This document shows positions 9,696-20,997 of a stretch of DNA of 64,000 nt, in pieces. Source of the stretch: Pantoea ananatis LMG 2665 (GTDB lineage Bacteria > Pseudomonadota > Gammaproteobacteria > Enterobacterales > Enterobacteriaceae). The stretch spans positions 806,001 through 870,000 of the forward strand of contig NZ_JMJJ01000005.1 in the NCBI RefSeq assembly GCF_000710035.2, written 5' to 3'. The stretch's first letter is position 1; each line of letters starts with the position of its first letter. Both the position numbers and the translations under genes were made by a program. The notes below the pieces were generated by a model. It ran no database searches and was not told where the DNA came from. It worked only from the letters and a program-made list of their open reading frames with translations.

Positions 9696-10241
9696 TCACA
9701 GATCGTCCGGCCAGGGAAACTGCGATGCGGTCAGAGAAGGCCTGCCATAATAGTCAGCCAGGGCTGAAATAAAGCGTGCGGGGCGCTCAGGAATACCCGA
9801 CGCCAGATAGCTCATGACCTGGGCATGAACTTTACGCTGAAAGCCAATGCGATCTGGCTCACAATCGCCTTCGAGATTGTCACAACTGACGTTGAAGGGA
9901 AAGCCTGCGGCTACACAAAACATCCACTCCAGCGCCTGCGGCTTCACCTCAACCGCTTCAAACTGGCTCTGCGTTTGCGCGTCGCGTCCGTCCGGACAAT
10001 ACCAGTAGCCAAAATCCACTAACTTACGCCGGGCTTCGCCAGCAATGCACCAGTGTGAAATTTCATGCAGCGCGCTGGCATAAAACCCATGAGCAAAAAC
10101 CACCCGGTTCCATGGTGATTCATCATCCGCTGGAAGATAGATCGGTTCGTCATCGCCTTTAATTAGACGGGTCTGAAAATCGTGGCTAAAGCAGTCATCA
10201 AACAGCGTAATAAGCTGCGCGTAATTATGTGTTGTTGTCAT
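9696..10241 (-). CDS. epmC: Elongation factor P hydroxylase EpmC
   Basis: EpmC (YfcM) hydroxylates the lysyl-lysine modification placed on elongation factor P by EpmA and EpmB, the last step in EF-P maturation. The protein has 181 residues, starting at the ATG at 10241 (MTTTHNYAQL). A longer open frame continues into yfcA but does not match the family. Conserved metal-site segments HGFYASALHEISHWCIAG and DFGYWYCPDGRDAQTQSQFE are intact. It starts 20 bases after yfcA ends, so it is probably cotranscribed with it. Confidence 0.94.
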   Translation of the reverse strand: MTTTHNYAQLITLFDDCFSHDFQTRLIKGDDEPIYLPADDESPWNRVVFAHGFYASALHEISHWCIAGEARRKLVDFGYWYCPDGRDAQTQSQFEAVEVKPQALEWMFCVAAGFPFNVSCDNLEGDCEPDRIGFQRKVHAQVMSYLASGIPERPARFISALADYYGRPSLTASQFPWPDDL

Positions 10242-10261
10242 TAAGTCATCACGTAAAAGTA

Positions 10262-11065
10262 TTACAGATTCAGCGTGCTCAGCCAGGCCATCAATTCGCT
10301 GCCGTGGCTGTCCCAGAGCAGCTTGATGCTCATCACCGCCGAAACGATGACCACCATCGGGCGAATCAGCCTTTGTCCGCGTGCCAGCACCAGCCTGGCG
10401 CCCAAACGAGCCCCGCAAAAAGCCCCCAGCATCATGATAAGTCCCGTGCCCCAGACCACTTTGCCACCAAACATAAAAAACAGCAGGCTGCCCAAGTTTG
10501 AGGTGAAATTGAGCAGTTTGGCGTGGGCGGTGGCTTTCGCCAGGTTGTAGCCGCATAGCGTCACGAAGCCCAGCGCGTAGAAAGAGCCCGCACCGGGTCC
10601 AAAGAAGCCATCATAAAAGCCGATACAGCCACCGCCGACCAGGGCAAAAGGCAGCCCCTGCAGGCGGTGAACGCGATCGTCTTCACCGATGCGCGGCATC
10701 AGCAGAAACCACATGCCAATAGCAATCAACAACAGCGGCAGCACCTGACGCAAAAAATCAGCCTGAAGGTGCTGGATCAGAATGGCACCGCCAACCGCCC
10801 CCAAAAAGGTCATGGCGATATTCAGCCGCTGCTCGCTCAGCTTAATCGCCCCGCGCCGGACAAAATAGAGGCTGGCCGAGAACGATCCGCCGACCGACTG
10901 CAGCTTGTTGGTTGCCAGCGCCTGAGCCGGTGACAGCCCGGCCGCCAGCAACGCGGGAACGGTTAACAGTCCGCCGCCGCCCGCAATGGAGTCAATAAAA
11001 CCTGCCAGCAGCGCAATGAAAAACAGCAGCGCGACCAACAACGGGCTGACAACGAACCATTCCAT
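10262..11065 (-). CDS. yfcA: TSUP family membrane permease YfcA
   Basis: This 267-residue inner-membrane protein has about eight hydrophobic segments and belongs to the TauE/SafE (TSUP) sulfite/organosulfur exporter family. The repeated family signature is seen as GFIDSIAGGGGLLTVPALLAAGLSPAQALATNKLQS near the N terminus and FYDGFFGPGAGSFYALGF in the middle. The E. coli counterpart has no firm substrate, so none is given here. It lies 8 bases after mepA in the same direction. Confidence 0.92.
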   Translation of the reverse strand: MEWFVVSPLLVALLFFIALLAGFIDSIAGGGGLLTVPALLAAGLSPAQALATNKLQSVGGSFSASLYFVRRGAIKLSEQRLNIAMTFLGAVGGAILIQHLQADFLRQVLPLLLIAIGMWFLLMPRIGEDDRVHRLQGLPFALVGGGCIGFYDGFFGPGAGSFYALGFVTLCGYNLAKATAHAKLLNFTSNLGSLLFFMFGGKVVWGTGLIMMLGAFCGARLGARLVLARGQRLIRPMVVIVSAVMSIKLLWDSHGSELMAWLSTLNL

Positions 11066-11073
11066 GGGAACCC

Positions 11074-11892
11074 TTACAGTAGATGTTTATCCAGCAGTGC
11101 CTGACAGGCCGCAGGCAGCGGCGGCGGTTCACGTTTCACCGGTGCAGAGCCAGGCTGCCTGGGCAAAAACCAGCTTTGCAGTTCTGCGCCGCAGCCGTCA
11201 CCGGCAGGCGGCGGTGCCTGCTCTTCACAGTCGGGGCTGCCCTGCGGACAGCGTAAACGGACGTGCATGTGGGCGCGATGCGCAAACCAAGGACGCACCT
11301 TACGCAGCCAGGCCCGGTCTGTGCCTGCATCGGCACACAGCTGCTTTTTAATCGCCGGATTGACGAAAATACGCGTGACATCTTCATCTTTCGCCGCCAG
11401 CTTAATCAGGCTGTCAATCTCAGGCTGCCAGTGGCGCGCTACCACGTTCTTGTCGTCGGCGGTGACGAGGTCCAGCGGCTGGGGCTTAAGCAGCTGCTGC
11501 GCGCTCCAGCGGGTTTTAGGCAGTTGCAGCCAGATGTCCACGTCCAGCCCGGTTTGATGGCTGGCATGTCCACTGCTGAAGCGCCCGCCCGCCGCCATGC
11601 CCATATCGCCAATCAACACGTTTCCTAGCTGGAGGCTATGGGCCTGGGTGGCCAGGCGCTGGATAAACAGGATCAGATCGGGATGCCCGAAATAGCGGCG
11701 CTGATCCTGACGCATCACCTGATAATCAGGCGAATTAAGCGGTAAAGCCTGCGCACCCACAATACAGCCATTGGCAAAGCCACCAATAGCCGTCGGTTGA
11801 CCCGCAATCGGGTGCTGGATGCGCTGCCACGGCGTCGCCGCCAGGCTGGCCGCGCTCAACAACAGCGCGCTCACCATCAGCAAAATTTTCAT
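11074..11892 (-). CDS. mepA: Penicillin-insensitive murein endopeptidase MepA
   Basis: MepA is a periplasmic zinc D-alanyl-meso-diaminopimelyl endopeptidase that cuts peptidoglycan cross-links. It has 272 residues; the signal peptide covers about residues 1-19 (ending SLAATP). The LAS-type zinc motifs [12 protein letters not shown] (His and Asp ligands) and HRAHMHVRL (third His) are intact. The cysteines expected for its disulfides are present ([33 protein letters not shown]). Four bases separate aroC and mepA. Confidence 0.96.
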   Translation of the reverse strand: MKILLMVSALLLSAASLAATPWQRIQHPIAGQPTAIGGFANGCIVGAQALPLNSPDYQVMRQDQRRYFGHPDLILFIQRLATQAHSLQLGNVLIGDMGMAAGGRFSSGHASHQTGLDVDIWLQLPKTRWSAQQLLKPQPLDLVTADDKNVVARHWQPEIDSLIKLAAKDEDVTRIFVNPAIKKQLCADAGTDRAWLRKVRPWFAHRAHMHVRLRCPQGSPDCEEQAPPPAGDGCGAELQSWFLPRQPGSAPVKREPPPLPAACQALLDKHLL

Positions 11893-11896
11893 TGGC

Positions 11897-12982
11897 TTAC
11901 CAACGTGGCACGGTGGAGTTCACATCGCCACACTGCGCGCGCTGGCGCAGCAGATGATCCATCAGCACGATGGCCATCATGGCTTCGGCAATCGGCACGG
12001 CACGGATGCCCACGCAGGGATCGTGGCGACCTTTCGTGATCATCTCCACTTCCTCGCCGTCGCGGGTGATGGTTTTCCCCGGCACGGTAATACTGGAGGT
12101 GGGCTTCATGGCCAGATTGGCGCTGATGGTCTGACCGCTGCTGATGCCGCCCAGAATACCGCCCGCATGGTTGCTCTGGAAACCACTGGCGCGAATTTCA
12201 TCGCGATGCTGACTGCCACGCTGATTAACCACGGCAAAACCGTCGCCGATTTCTACCCCTTTCACCGCATTAATGCTCATGAGCGCATGCGCCAGGTCGG
12301 CATCCAGGCGATCAAAAACCGGCTCGCCCAGGCCTGGTGGTACGTTTTCCGCCATGACCGTGACCTTGGCCCCAATCGAATCGCCTTCCTTCTTCAGGCC
12401 GCGCATCAGCTCGTCCAGCGCGTCCAGCTTGTCCGCATCCGGGCAAAAGAAAGGGTTCTCTTCAACAATGCTCCAGTCTTTCAGTTCACAGGCCACGTCG
12501 CCGATCTGCGCCAGATAGCCGCGAACCACAATATCGTGCTTCATCTGCAGATATTTTTTGGCAATCGCCCCAGCAGCCACGCGCATCGCGGTTTCGCGTG
12601 CTGATGAACGGCCGCCACCACGGTAGTCACGCGTACCGTACTTCTGCTCATAGGTGTAATCCGCATGGCCAGGACGGAACAGATCTTTAATGGCACCGTA
12701 ATCCTGCGAGCGCTGATCGGTGTTCTCAATCAGCAGGCCGATCGAGGTACCGGTGGTCACACCGTCAAACACGCCAGACAAAATTTTCACCTGATCCGGC
12801 TCACGGCGCTGGGTGGTATAGCGCGACGTGCCTGGACGACGACGGTCGAGATCGTGCTGAATATCGGCTTCGGTTAACGGGATGCCCGGCGGCACGCCAT
12901 CAACAATACAGCCCAGGGCAATACCGTGAGATTCACCAAAGGTGGTGACGCGAAAGAACTGTCCGATGCTGTTTCCGGCCAT
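11897..12982 (-). CDS. aroC: Chorismate synthase
   Basis: This enzyme converts 5-enolpyruvylshikimate-3-phosphate to chorismate using reduced FMN, the last step of the shikimate pathway, in the cytosol. It has 361 residues, full length. The signatures [19 protein letters not shown], the RxGDxS-like [16 protein letters not shown] and [17 protein letters not shown] are all intact. Its start ([12 protein letters not shown]) is standard. It follows prmB by 46 bases, a gap that contains a short hairpin. Confidence 0.98.
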   Translation of the reverse strand: MAGNSIGQFFRVTTFGESHGIALGCIVDGVPPGIPLTEADIQHDLDRRRPGTSRYTTQRREPDQVKILSGVFDGVTTGTSIGLLIENTDQRSQDYGAIKDLFRPGHADYTYEQKYGTRDYRGGGRSSARETAMRVAAGAIAKKYLQMKHDIVVRGYLAQIGDVACELKDWSIVEENPFFCPDADKLDALDELMRGLKKEGDSIGAKVTVMAENVPPGLGEPVFDRLDADLAHALMSINAVKGVEIGDGFAVVNQRGSQHRDEIRASGFQSNHAGGILGGISSGQTISANLAMKPTSSITVPGKTITRDGEEVEMITKGRHDPCVGIRAVPIAEAMMAIVLMDHLLRQRAQCGDVNSTVPRW

Positions 12983-13006
12983 TGAGATTCCTTGTTACGG
13001 TTTGAC

Positions 13007-13022
13007 GGGCGAAAGTTCGCCC
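13007..13022. other. Short hairpin in the prmB-aroC gap
   Basis: GGGCGAA and TTCGCCC are separated by only two bases. It could slow polymerase or protect mRNA ends between prmB and aroC. There is no T tract, so it is not called as a terminator. Confidence 0.35.
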
Positions 13023-13028
13023 ATCCTT

Positions 13029-13961
13029 TTAGTCTTTATAAAATGAGAAATGGTGCTGTGCATCCACGATCTGCTGGCGGGTGAGCATAAAGACGCCGTC
13101 GCCGCCATTGTCGAACTCCAGCCAGGTAAAGGGCACATCGGGATACTGTTCCATCATGTGCACCATGCTGTTGCCCACTTCGCAAATCAGCACGCCCTGC
13201 TCGCTCAGGTAGCCCGGCGCGCAGGCAAGAATGCGGCGCACCAGTTTAAGGCCATCGCTGCCCGCCGCCAGCCCCAGTTCGGGTTCATGCTGATACTCGC
13301 TCGGCAGATCGTCCATATCTTCCGCATCGACATAGGGCGGATTCGTCACGATCAGGTCGTACTGCACCGGCGGGAGTTCGCGGAACAGATCGGCGCGGAT
13401 CGGCGTGACGTGATGAATCAGGCCGTGCTCTTCAATATTTTGCTCGGCGACCGCCAGCGCATCGTGGGAAATATCCACTGCATCCACTTCTGCGTCCGGA
13501 AAGGCATAGGCGCAGGCAATCGCAATACAGCCGCTGCCGGTGCACATGTCCAGAATATGTCGCGGTTTGTCCGTGATCAGACCGGCAAAGCGGTTTTCAA
13601 TCAGTTCCCCAATGGGCGAACGGGGAACCAGAACCCGTTCATCAACGTAAAACTCATGGCCGCAGAACCAGGCTTTATTCGTGAGATAGGCGACCGGGAT
13701 GCGCTCGTTCACGCGGCGAATGACGCGCTCAACAATGCGATGGCGTTCGCTGGCCGTAAGGCGCGCGTTACGCATGTCTTCAGGGATATCCAGGGGCAAC
13801 CACAGCGTGGGCAGGACCAGCTGGACAGCTTCGTCCCAGGGGTTATCTGTGCCGTGTCCGTACCAGATTCCGGCAGCCGTAAAGCGGCTCACTGACCAGC
13901 GCAGCATATCCTGAATGGTGTGCAGTTCGTTCACTGCCTCATCGACGAAAATTTTGTCCAC
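13029..13961 (-). CDS. prmB: 50S ribosomal protein L3 N5-glutamine methyltransferase
   Basis: PrmB methylates a glutamine of ribosomal protein L3 with S-adenosylmethionine. It has 310 residues, exactly the E. coli length, using a GTG start at 13961 preceded by GGAGGG. A longer upstream extension is open but unsupported. SAM motif I is [19 protein letters not shown], and the NPPY catalytic motif is in [15 protein letters not shown]. It heads the minus-strand operon to yfcL and is divergent from smrB. Confidence 0.96.
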   Translation of the reverse strand: MDKIFVDEAVNELHTIQDMLRWSVSRFTAAGIWYGHGTDNPWDEAVQLVLPTLWLPLDIPEDMRNARLTASERHRIVERVIRRVNERIPVAYLTNKAWFCGHEFYVDERVLVPRSPIGELIENRFAGLITDKPRHILDMCTGSGCIAIACAYAFPDAEVDAVDISHDALAVAEQNIEEHGLIHHVTPIRADLFRELPPVQYDLIVTNPPYVDAEDMDDLPSEYQHEPELGLAAGSDGLKLVRRILACAPGYLSEQGVLICEVGNSMVHMMEQYPDVPFTWLEFDNGGDGVFMLTRQQIVDAQHHFSFYKD

Positions 13962-14121
13962 GTAGCCCTCCGCAGGCCTTTTACTAATTCGGCCGATAGT
14001 TTGCCACGAAGCCGAGGAGAATTCAGCGCAGCAAGGTGAAAAAGCTGACAATTAATGACGGTTAACGGTAAGGTATCGGCTTCTGCTGTTAATCAGCCAC
14101 CTCAGACATGATTCACCACCC

Positions 14122-14670
14122 ATGAGTAAAAAAAACCCCCTGAGCCAGGATGATCAAGCGCTGTTTCGCCAGTTGATGACAGGAACGCGTCAGTTAAAAC
14201 AAGACACTATCGTACACAAACCGGCGGTTAAAACCCGGGAAGTGCCGATAAAAAGGCTGCTGTCTGAACAGGCGGATAACAGCCACTACTTTTCCGATGA
14301 GTTCCAGCCGCTGCTTTCCACTGAAGGGGCGACGCGCTATGTGCGCGCGGACGTGAGCCATTTTGAGCTGAAAAAGCTGCGTCGGGGCGATTACACGCCA
14401 GAGATTTTTCTCGATCTGCATGGGTTAACACAGATGCAGGCCAAGCAGGAGTTAGGCGCGCTAATTGCCGCCTGTCGTCGCGAACACCTTTTTTGCGCCA
14501 GCGTGATGACCGGACATGGTAAACATATTCTAAAGCAGCAAACGCCGCTTTGGCTGGCTCAACATCCCTGGGTAATGGCCTTTCACCAGGCACCTAAAAT
14601 GTTTGGTGGCGACGCTGCCTTGCTGGTGCTGATTGAAGTAGAAGAGTGGCAACCGCCAGAGCTGCCCTGA
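14122..14670 (+). CDS. smrB: Ribosome rescue factor SmrB (Smr-domain endonuclease)
   Basis: SmrB cleaves mRNA at collided ribosomes to start ribosome rescue. It has 182 residues, with an N-terminal ribosome-binding region and a C-terminal Smr domain. The LDLHG motif is present ([16 protein letters not shown]). The second motif reads [14 protein letters not shown], where E. coli has a histidine in place of the threonine. The start at 14122 ([15 protein letters not shown]) matches the family. It is divergent from prmB as in E. coli. Confidence 0.95.
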   Translation: MSKKNPLSQDDQALFRQLMTGTRQLKQDTIVHKPAVKTREVPIKRLLSEQADNSHYFSDEFQPLLSTEGATRYVRADVSHFELKKLRRGDYTPEIFLDLHGLTQMQAKQELGALIAACRREHLFCASVMTGHGKHILKQQTPLWLAQHPWVMAFHQAPKMFGGDAALLVLIEVEEWQPPELP

Positions 14671-14853
14671 CATTCAGGCAGCAAAACGGCTTAAGCACCT
14701 TGCCCCGCTGCCTCCCCCTTTGACGGGGGAGCCCGTTAAACGGACTCACACGTCGCTCCCCTTAAACGCCCGATCCCGACCCTGTTTGGCCAGGCGTTCT
14801 GCTGCTTTCTGTTCAGGCTGACGCAGACTATTTGCTTAAGAAACTATTTATAT

Positions 14854-14880
14854 TCAATACAAGTTTTCCCTTGCCGATAA
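14854..14880 (+). promoter_or_regulatory. Sigma-28 (FliA)-type promoter for the chemoreceptor gene
   Basis: GCCGATAA at 14873-14880 is the exact flagellar class 3 -10 element. Eleven bases upstream is TCAATACA, a partial TAAA-type -35 element. It lies 65 bases before a chemoreceptor gene, which is the expected type of target. The rest of the 14671-14944 gap has a CTCCCC/GGGGAG hairpin near 14711-14731 and no other gene. Confidence 0.6.
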
Positions 14881-14944
14881 CGTCTAGGCATTTAGGCACA
14901 TTAGGCTTCAACATTTTGGCGTATTAACCAAGGGAACATTTTGA

Positions 14945-16765
14945 ATGAGCGCATTAAGTCGTTTTTTTGAGAATTTAAACGTGGGCAAAAAGCTCATGCT
15001 CGGGTTTGGACTGATTTTGCTTTTAAGTCTGGCCGTCGCGATATGTGGTATTAAAAACCTCAACGATATTAGCGTCCGGGCCGAAAAGCTCAGGGAGCTG
15101 AAAAGCGTTAATGACCGGTTTTCTCAGGCCAAAGATGCCCGACTGCAGTTCGTTAAAACGCATGATGAGAAATTCATCGACATAAACGAAACCATGCTGA
15201 AAGAGGTGGATCAGAATCTGAAAAACCTGGGCGCTTTCCGCTGGGATGCCAGTCAGCAGGCCATGATTACGGCGATGCCGTCCGCCATTGCCACTTACCG
15301 GCAGAAACGGGCCGAAACCGTGCAGGCCGTCCGTAACGGTACGCAGGCGCTGCAGAATCTGTCCGTAGCAGATGAGATGCGCGAAATCAGCCAGCTTGCC
15401 ACCAGCAACAGCGGCGACCCACAGACGGGCCCGGCGTTACAGGAAATTAATAAGCATCTGGGCGGCGTGGCGGTGCGCGTGAAACTCTTCGGCCTTGAGC
15501 ACAAAGACGATGACCGCAATGCCTTGAGCAGCTTCCTGTCGGAAACAGTGCAGCTGATCGCGCAGGTTAAACCGCGTCTCAATCCTGCAGACGGTGCCGC
15601 CCTTGAAAAAGTCAGTGCACAGCTTGAGGCGAAACAGGGTGAAATCTCTGCGCTGATGGCATCAGTGGCCTCGGGCGATGAGGCCACCGCGCAACTGGCT
15701 GTGGCGGGCAAAACCCTGACCGACATGAGCAACGCACTGTTTACGCAGCAACTCGATGCGACCAATCACGATGCGAACCAGGCTGTCTGGCTGATGACGG
15801 TGATCATTATCGCCGCTGTCGTCGCAGGCATTCTTATTGCCTTGTTTATTACCCGTCAACTGACGCGTCCTCTCTCTGAGCTGCTGAACGTGGCTAATGA
15901 GATGGCGCGTGGCAACCTGAGCATTAAGCTGAAATCATCCCGTCGGGATGAACTGGGCGAATTAATGCATGCGGTCGCTGAAATGAGCGATGAACTGCGT
16001 CGCATTATCAGCGGCATCCGCAGCGGCGTAACCAGCGTCAGTCAGGCTTCAGCCGAAATTGCCTCGGGCAATAATGACCTGTCAGCCCGCACGGAAAGTC
16101 AGGCTGCGGCCCTTGCGCAGACAGCCGCGAGCATGGAGCAACTTACGGCGACGGTTAAGCAGAACGCAGACAACATCCATCATTCGAGCCGTCTGGCGCA
16201 GCAAACCTTCGACACAGCCAGTCGCGGCGGACAGCTAGTTACGGATGTGGTGACGACCATGAATGAGATCACCACCAGCTCCGGTAAAATCTCAGAAATC
16301 ACCTCTGTCATCAACAGCATCGCCTTCCAGACCAACATTCTGGCCCTGAATGCCGCCGTAGAAGCCGCACGGGCCGGTGAACAAGGTCGTGGCTTTGCCG
16401 TGGTAGCAAGCGAAGTGCGCAATCTGGCTCAGCGCAGCGCGCAGGCAGCGAAGGAGATTGAAGCATTGATTCACGATTCCGTAGCGCGCATCAATGCGGG
16501 TTCACAACTGGTTAGCCAGACGGGCAATACCATGGGGGAAATCGTCAACTCGGTGAGTAACGTAACAGATCTGTTAAACGAAATTTCTCACGCGTCTGAA
16601 GAGCAGAACCGCGGCATTGCGCAGGTCGGCGTGGCTATCGTTGAAATGGATAACGTGACGCAGCAAAACGCGGCCCTGGTGGAACAGTCCTCTGCGGCGG
16701 CAAGCGCGCTCCATGACCAGGCGCAAACGCTGGCGGGCTCAGTATCACGTTTTGTGATTGCCTGA
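14945..16765 (+). CDS. Methyl-accepting chemotaxis protein
   Basis: This 606-residue transmembrane chemoreceptor signals to CheA/CheW. Membrane segments lie at about residues 15-35 and 280-303, enclosing a periplasmic helical domain of about 245 residues. The start at 14945 ([22 protein letters not shown]) is typical. A HAMP domain follows ([23 protein letters not shown]), then the cytoplasmic coiled coil. The signalling tip is highly conserved ([20 protein letters not shown], then [19 protein letters not shown]). The C terminus ends SVSRFVIA and lacks the NWETF-type CheR/CheB docking pentapeptide. The ligand is unknown. The gene is not part of the E. coli backbone order and looks inserted between smrB and sixA. 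Confidence 0.93.
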   Translation: MSALSRFFENLNVGKKLMLGFGLILLLSLAVAICGIKNLNDISVRAEKLRELKSVNDRFSQAKDARLQFVKTHDEKFIDINETMLKEVDQNLKNLGAFRWDASQQAMITAMPSAIATYRQKRAETVQAVRNGTQALQNLSVADEMREISQLATSNSGDPQTGPALQEINKHLGGVAVRVKLFGLEHKDDDRNALSSFLSETVQLIAQVKPRLNPADGAALEKVSAQLEAKQGEISALMASVASGDEATAQLAVAGKTLTDMSNALFTQQLDATNHDANQAVWLMTVIIIAAVVAGILIALFITRQLTRPLSELLNVANEMARGNLSIKLKSSRRDELGELMHAVAEMSDELRRIISGIRSGVTSVSQASAEIASGNNDLSARTESQAAALAQTAASMEQLTATVKQNADNIHHSSRLAQQTFDTASRGGQLVTDVVTTMNEITTSSGKISEITSVINSIAFQTNILALNAAVEAARAGEQGRGFAVVASEVRNLAQRSAQAAKEIEALIHDSVARINAGSQLVSQTGNTMGEIVNSVSNVTDLLNEISHASEEQNRGIAQVGVAIVEMDNVTQQNAALVEQSSAAASALHDQAQTLAGSVSRFVIA

Positions 16766-16814
16766 CCTGCAGGGAAAGAAGCAGACGGGAATGACGTTCG
16801 GGGGTCGTTTTCAT

Positions 16815-16840
16815 GTTCGGGCCAGTAAATGGCCCGACAT
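16815..16840. terminator. Hairpin between the chemoreceptor gene and sixA
   Basis: TCGGGCCA (16817-16824), loop GTAAA, TGGCCCGA (16830-16837). It lies in the 77-base gap between convergent stops and can serve both genes. T-richness is weak on both sides. Confidence 0.5.
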
Positions 16841-16842
16841 TA

Positions 16843-17325
16843 TTACATCGCTTTCGCGAGTTTTTTGGGGCTGACCTGCCATAACAGTTTGCCCTGACTT
16901 TCAGCCGGATCGAAGTCAATGCAGGCAATGGCCGAGGTGGCAAACATCGGTGGGGTTTCCTGGGGGCAAAGCTCCGACACCAGATAGCCCACCAGTGGCA
17001 AGTGGGAGATAACCAGCGCCGATTTAACCCCTTCATTCGCCAGTGCCTGCAAATAGCATCCGACCAGACCGGGATCGCCGCCGGGCGTCAGTTCCGGCAA
17101 AATATCCTCCCCTTCTGGCAAAGGGAACGCCTCACGAAATGTGGCAAGCGTCTGCTGCGCACGGAGATAGGGGCTGACCAGTACACGTTCAATGTCAACA
17201 GACTGACCTTTTAACCAGTTCGCCATTTGACGTGATTCGTCACATCCACAAAGCGTTAAAGGCCTGACTGAATCACTGGCAGCCTCAAGAGCCGCATCGC
17301 CGTGACGCATGATAAAAACTTGCAT
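16843..17325 (-). CDS. sixA: Phosphohistidine phosphatase SixA
   Basis: SixA removes phosphate from histidine in phosphotransfer proteins; in E. coli it acts on the nitrogen PTS protein NPr and was first described for the ArcB HPt domain. It has 160 residues. It carries the RHG catalytic motif with His8 (MQVFIMRHGDAA) and the second histidine in VISHLPLVGYL. The length is that of the family. It lies next to fadJ as in E. coli. Confidence 0.95.
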   Translation of the reverse strand: MQVFIMRHGDAALEAASDSVRPLTLCGCDESRQMANWLKGQSVDIERVLVSPYLRAQQTLATFREAFPLPEGEDILPELTPGGDPGLVGCYLQALANEGVKSALVISHLPLVGYLVSELCPQETPPMFATSAIACIDFDPAESQGKLLWQVSPKKLAKAM

Positions 17326-17352
17326 AAAGCACCGCTGTTGTTTGTCGACATC

Positions 17353-17393
17353 GCCTGATGCATCCGCATCAGGCGCTTCATTCTGCGAATGAA
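17353..17393. repeat. Paired hairpins upstream of sixA, REP-like
   Basis: GCCTGATGC, ATCC, GCATCAGGC (17353-17374) forms a perfect 9-bp stem. TTCATTC, TGC, GAATGAA follows at 17377-17393. The first resembles the arms of REP palindromes. No second copy was noticed in this window, so membership of a repeat family is only suggested. Confidence 0.35.
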
Positions 17394-17526
17394 CGTCGTG
17401 TTGTACCCTAATGACTTCAGTATAGTCAACCGGTTGTTTATTAAATAAGCACCTGTCAGATTCGTGCAGCGCCTCACGCTTGTGCGGCGCGTTTCTAACC
17501 CCCTGAATCGGAGTGGGTATTCGAAT

Positions 17527-19647
17527 TTATGAAGAAGTGTAAAACTTTGTCTGCTGCTCAGCTGCGCGCAGCAACGCGTCACAGGGCGCAAAACGGTCCC
17601 CATACTGTTGCTGAAGCCGCGTTAATCTGTTGACGATTTCTGCCGCGCCCAGCCTGTCGATGTAATGGAACGGCCCGCCCAAAAAGGGGGGGAAACCAAT
17701 GCCAAACACCGCACCGATATCGCCGTCCCGCGGCGAGCGGATAACCTGCTCATCCAGGCAACGCACCGCTTCGTTTAACATCATCATCATGCACCGTTCG
17801 GCAATCTGCGCGCCGCTTTGCTTTGCCACCGGCCGGGTCTTCACTAAGCCGTACACCGCCGGATCGACCTTCTTACGCGCCAGACGCGACGATCCGTACA
17901 GGTAGAATCCCCTACCGTTTTTGCGTCCTTTGCGACCGTCTTTGATCACGGCATCCAGCGCGGAAGGCGCGGCAAACCGCTCGCCATAAGCCTGCTGCAG
18001 GCCCGGTGAAATCTTACTGCCGACATCAATGCCAACTTCATCCAGTAGCTGAACCGGCCCCACCGGGAATCCTGCCTTCACCAGCGCCCGATCAATGTGA
18101 TCGATCGGTTCCCCCTCCACCACGCAGCGCATGGCCTCGTTGATGTAAGGTGTGAGGATACGGTTGACGTAAAAACCAGGTTTATCGGCCACCACTATCG
18201 GCGTTTTACCCTGTTTCCGTGCCAGCATTACCGTACTGGCAAGCGTTTCAGGCGAGGTCGTGGCATGCGGGATCACCTCGACCAGCGGCATTTTTTCCAC
18301 CGGGCTAAAATAGTGCAGGCCGATGATGTTCTCTGGGCGCCGTGCCGTCGCCGCAATCTCGGCAATGGGAATCGATGAGGTATTGGAAGCAAAGATCGTC
18401 TGAGGCTGACAGTTCGCCTCAACGTCCGCCACCATCTGTCTTTTCAGATCCAGGTCCTCAAAGACCGCCTCAATCACGATATCGCGCTGGGTGAATCCCT
18501 GATAGTCGGTGCTGCCGCTGATGCGCGCAATCTGCTGCTGACGCTGTGCCGGACTGATTTGCCGGCGTTTCACTTTTTTACTCAGCAGATCCCAACTGGT
18601 TTGCAGGGCATGGTTGATGCCTTTAAGGCTGATATCCTTGATGCGCACCGGTAGCCCCGCATTAACGGCGCTGACGCTGGCGATCCCGCCGCCCATCAGC
18701 CCGCCGCCCAACACACCGACCCGTTGGAGTGGTCGTGGTTCAGCCTGGGTGCCGTTCTCTTTCTTGATGGCGGTGGAAGCAAAAAACAGGCTGCGCAGCG
18801 CGGCCGACTCTGGCGTCATCGCCAGTTCGCCAAACGCCCGCGCTTCCGCGGCGTAACCGGCCTGACTGCTCTGCTCCAGGCCGATGCGAACCACCTCGAT
18901 AATGCGTCGTGCCGCTGGGTAGTTACCCTGGGTTTTACGATCGGTTTCGCGTCTGGCCAGTGCGAACAGCGCCTGACGAGCCATCGGGCCCTGCAGCAGA
19001 CGATCGCGCAGGGGCAGCGGCGCTCTGCGGTATTTCCCTTTCTTCACCAGTTCAACGGCGGCGTCAAGCAGGATGGCCTGCGGCACGGCATCATCAACAA
19101 TGCCCAGCTTTTTCGCCTGCCTGGCCCGCAGGTTCTTACCGGTAAGGATAAGCGGTAAGGCTTTCTGTACGCCGATTAAGCGAGGCAGGCGCTGCGTGCC
19201 GCCCGACCCCGGCAGCAGCCCCAACTGCACTTCAGGCAGGCCAATACGGGTTTTATCGTCCAGCGAACAGATGCGCGCGTTGCAGGCCAGCGCCAGCTCA
19301 AGCCCGCCGCCCAGACAAGCACCATGGATTGCCGCCACCACAGGAAATGGCAATGCCGCAATCGCCGCCATCACGTCCTGCCCTTGTCTGGCCAGCGCTT
19401 CTGCCTCGTGGGCGCTCTGGCAGCGATCGATCATGCTGATATCGGCCCCTGCAACAAAGTTGTCAGGTTTGCCTGAAATCAGCACCAGCCCCAGCAGTTG
19501 CGGATGCTTGCGTGCTTCCGCAATGATTGCCGCAATCTGTGCCGCGAATGCCGCTTTAAGCGTATTCATCTTTTCATTGGGTACATCAATGGTGATCACG
19601 CCTACATGATCGTCCCGCATCTGTAATGTGAACGCGCTCTGTTCCAT
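17527..19647 (-). CDS. fadJ: Fatty acid oxidation complex alpha subunit FadJ
   Basis: FadJ is the multifunctional enoyl-CoA hydratase / 3-hydroxyacyl-CoA dehydrogenase of the anaerobic-type beta-oxidation complex with FadI. It has 706 residues. The crotonase domain covers about 1-190, with the oxyanion-hole segment [18 protein letters not shown]. The NAD-binding Rossmann motif is [21 protein letters not shown] near residue 310. The dehydrogenase histidine lies in [17 protein letters not shown]. Its ATG overlaps the fadI stop as TAATG, so translation is coupled. A FadR operator lies before fadI. Confidence 0.97.
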   Translation of the reverse strand: MEQSAFTLQMRDDHVGVITIDVPNEKMNTLKAAFAAQIAAIIAEARKHPQLLGLVLISGKPDNFVAGADISMIDRCQSAHEAEALARQGQDVMAAIAALPFPVVAAIHGACLGGGLELALACNARICSLDDKTRIGLPEVQLGLLPGSGGTQRLPRLIGVQKALPLILTGKNLRARQAKKLGIVDDAVPQAILLDAAVELVKKGKYRRAPLPLRDRLLQGPMARQALFALARRETDRKTQGNYPAARRIIEVVRIGLEQSSQAGYAAEARAFGELAMTPESAALRSLFFASTAIKKENGTQAEPRPLQRVGVLGGGLMGGGIASVSAVNAGLPVRIKDISLKGINHALQTSWDLLSKKVKRRQISPAQRQQQIARISGSTDYQGFTQRDIVIEAVFEDLDLKRQMVADVEANCQPQTIFASNTSSIPIAEIAATARRPENIIGLHYFSPVEKMPLVEVIPHATTSPETLASTVMLARKQGKTPIVVADKPGFYVNRILTPYINEAMRCVVEGEPIDHIDRALVKAGFPVGPVQLLDEVGIDVGSKISPGLQQAYGERFAAPSALDAVIKDGRKGRKNGRGFYLYGSSRLARKKVDPAVYGLVKTRPVAKQSGAQIAERCMMMMLNEAVRCLDEQVIRSPRDGDIGAVFGIGFPPFLGGPFHYIDRLGAAEIVNRLTRLQQQYGDRFAPCDALLRAAEQQTKFYTSS

Positions 19648-20957
19648 TATTCGGCCTCCAGAACCATTGCTGCCCCTAAACCCCCGGCGGCGCAGGCTGT
19701 GACTAAACCCAGCCCGCCGCCCCGGCGGCGTAATTCATTTAACGTCTGGGTAATCATGCGTGCGCCGGTTGCGGCAAACGGATGCCCAAAGGCGATCGAT
19801 CCGCCCGAGACATTAAAACGTGCCTCGTCAACTTCGCCCAGCGCATGGGCGCGGTTTAACACGTCCCGGGCAAAACGTTCATCACGAAACATTTTCAGGT
19901 TGCTTAACGTCTGAGCGGCAAAGGCTTCGTGCATATCAATCAGCGTCAAATCCTTTAAGGCTATCCCGGCACGATCCAGCGCCAGCGGCGAGGCGTAGGC
20001 CGGCCCTAACAGCATGTCCTGCCAGACGTCGATAGCGGTAAACGCATAGCTGCGTAAATAGCCCAGCGGCTGTATTCCAAGCTCTTTTGCCCGGCCTTCA
20101 CGCATTAAAATGACCGCAGCAGCCCCATCGGTAAGCGGCGTACTGTTTGCCGCAGTAACGGTACCGTGCTGACGGTCAAATGCCGGACGCAGCCGGGCAT
20201 AATCGGCGGCTTTTGCATCCATACGCACATTATTATCTTGCTCGATGGGCGCTTTCCACGGCGGCACAAAGGCGGCCATCACCTCCTGACTCAGTACGCC
20301 TGACTGCCAGGCCTGGGCCGCGCGCTGATGCGAGCGCAGGGCCAATGCATCCTGCTCTTCCCGGCTGATGCCATGCGTTTTGGCCATCTGCTCTGCGGTA
20401 TCCCCCATACGTAATCCCGTGGAGTACTCCGCAACGGCAGGCGGAACCGGTAACAGATCTTTAGGGCGCAGCCGCCGGAGAATGTGCAGCTTCTGTGAAA
20501 AGCCACGCGCTTTATTCATATCCACCAGCGCGCGCGCCAGCGTTTTACTGACCCCAATGGGCAGCACAGAGGAGGAGTCCGCCCCGCCTGCGATGCCGGC
20601 AGAAATCGTACCTGCCAGTAAGCTTTCGGTGACGTTTGCCACCGCCTGAAAGCTGGTGGCGCAGGCGCGGCTGACGCTATAAGCATCGGTATTGACGCTC
20701 AGGCCACTGCTTAAGACGATCTCACGTGCAATGTTTGGCGCTTCCGGCATTTGCACCACCTGACCGAAGACCAGTTGCTCAATCACCTCAACCGGGAGTT
20801 CACTTCGGGCCATGATTTCGCTGATCACCATGCGACCCAGTTCAACCGCAGGGATGCCGTGAAAACCCGTGGCCTGGCGAAGAAAAGGCGTACGTAATCC
20901 GTGGGTGATGGCGATGCGCTCGCCATTACGCGTCAGCAGTGACTGCGCTTTGCTCAT
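19647..20957 (-). CDS. fadI: 3-ketoacyl-CoA thiolase FadI
   Basis: FadI is the thiolase subunit that releases acetyl-CoA in the FadIJ beta-oxidation complex. It has 436 residues from the ATG at 20957 ([17 protein letters not shown]). A GTG nine bases earlier is in frame but is itself part of the AGGTGG ribosome site, so it is rejected. The nucleophile Cys is in [13 protein letters not shown], the His is in [11 protein letters not shown], and the second Cys is in [12 protein letters not shown]. Length and motifs match the E. coli protein. Confidence 0.97.
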   Translation of the reverse strand: MSKAQSLLTRNGERIAITHGLRTPFLRQATGFHGIPAVELGRMVISEIMARSELPVEVIEQLVFGQVVQMPEAPNIAREIVLSSGLSVNTDAYSVSRACATSFQAVANVTESLLAGTISAGIAGGADSSSVLPIGVSKTLARALVDMNKARGFSQKLHILRRLRPKDLLPVPPAVAEYSTGLRMGDTAEQMAKTHGISREEQDALALRSHQRAAQAWQSGVLSQEVMAAFVPPWKAPIEQDNNVRMDAKAADYARLRPAFDRQHGTVTAANSTPLTDGAAAVILMREGRAKELGIQPLGYLRSYAFTAIDVWQDMLLGPAYASPLALDRAGIALKDLTLIDMHEAFAAQTLSNLKMFRDERFARDVLNRAHALGEVDEARFNVSGGSIAFGHPFAATGARMITQTLNELRRRGGGLGLVTACAAGGLGAAMVLEAE

Positions 20958-20997
20958 TGTATCCACCTGTACATCGTGACCGAGGCATCATTGCCGA

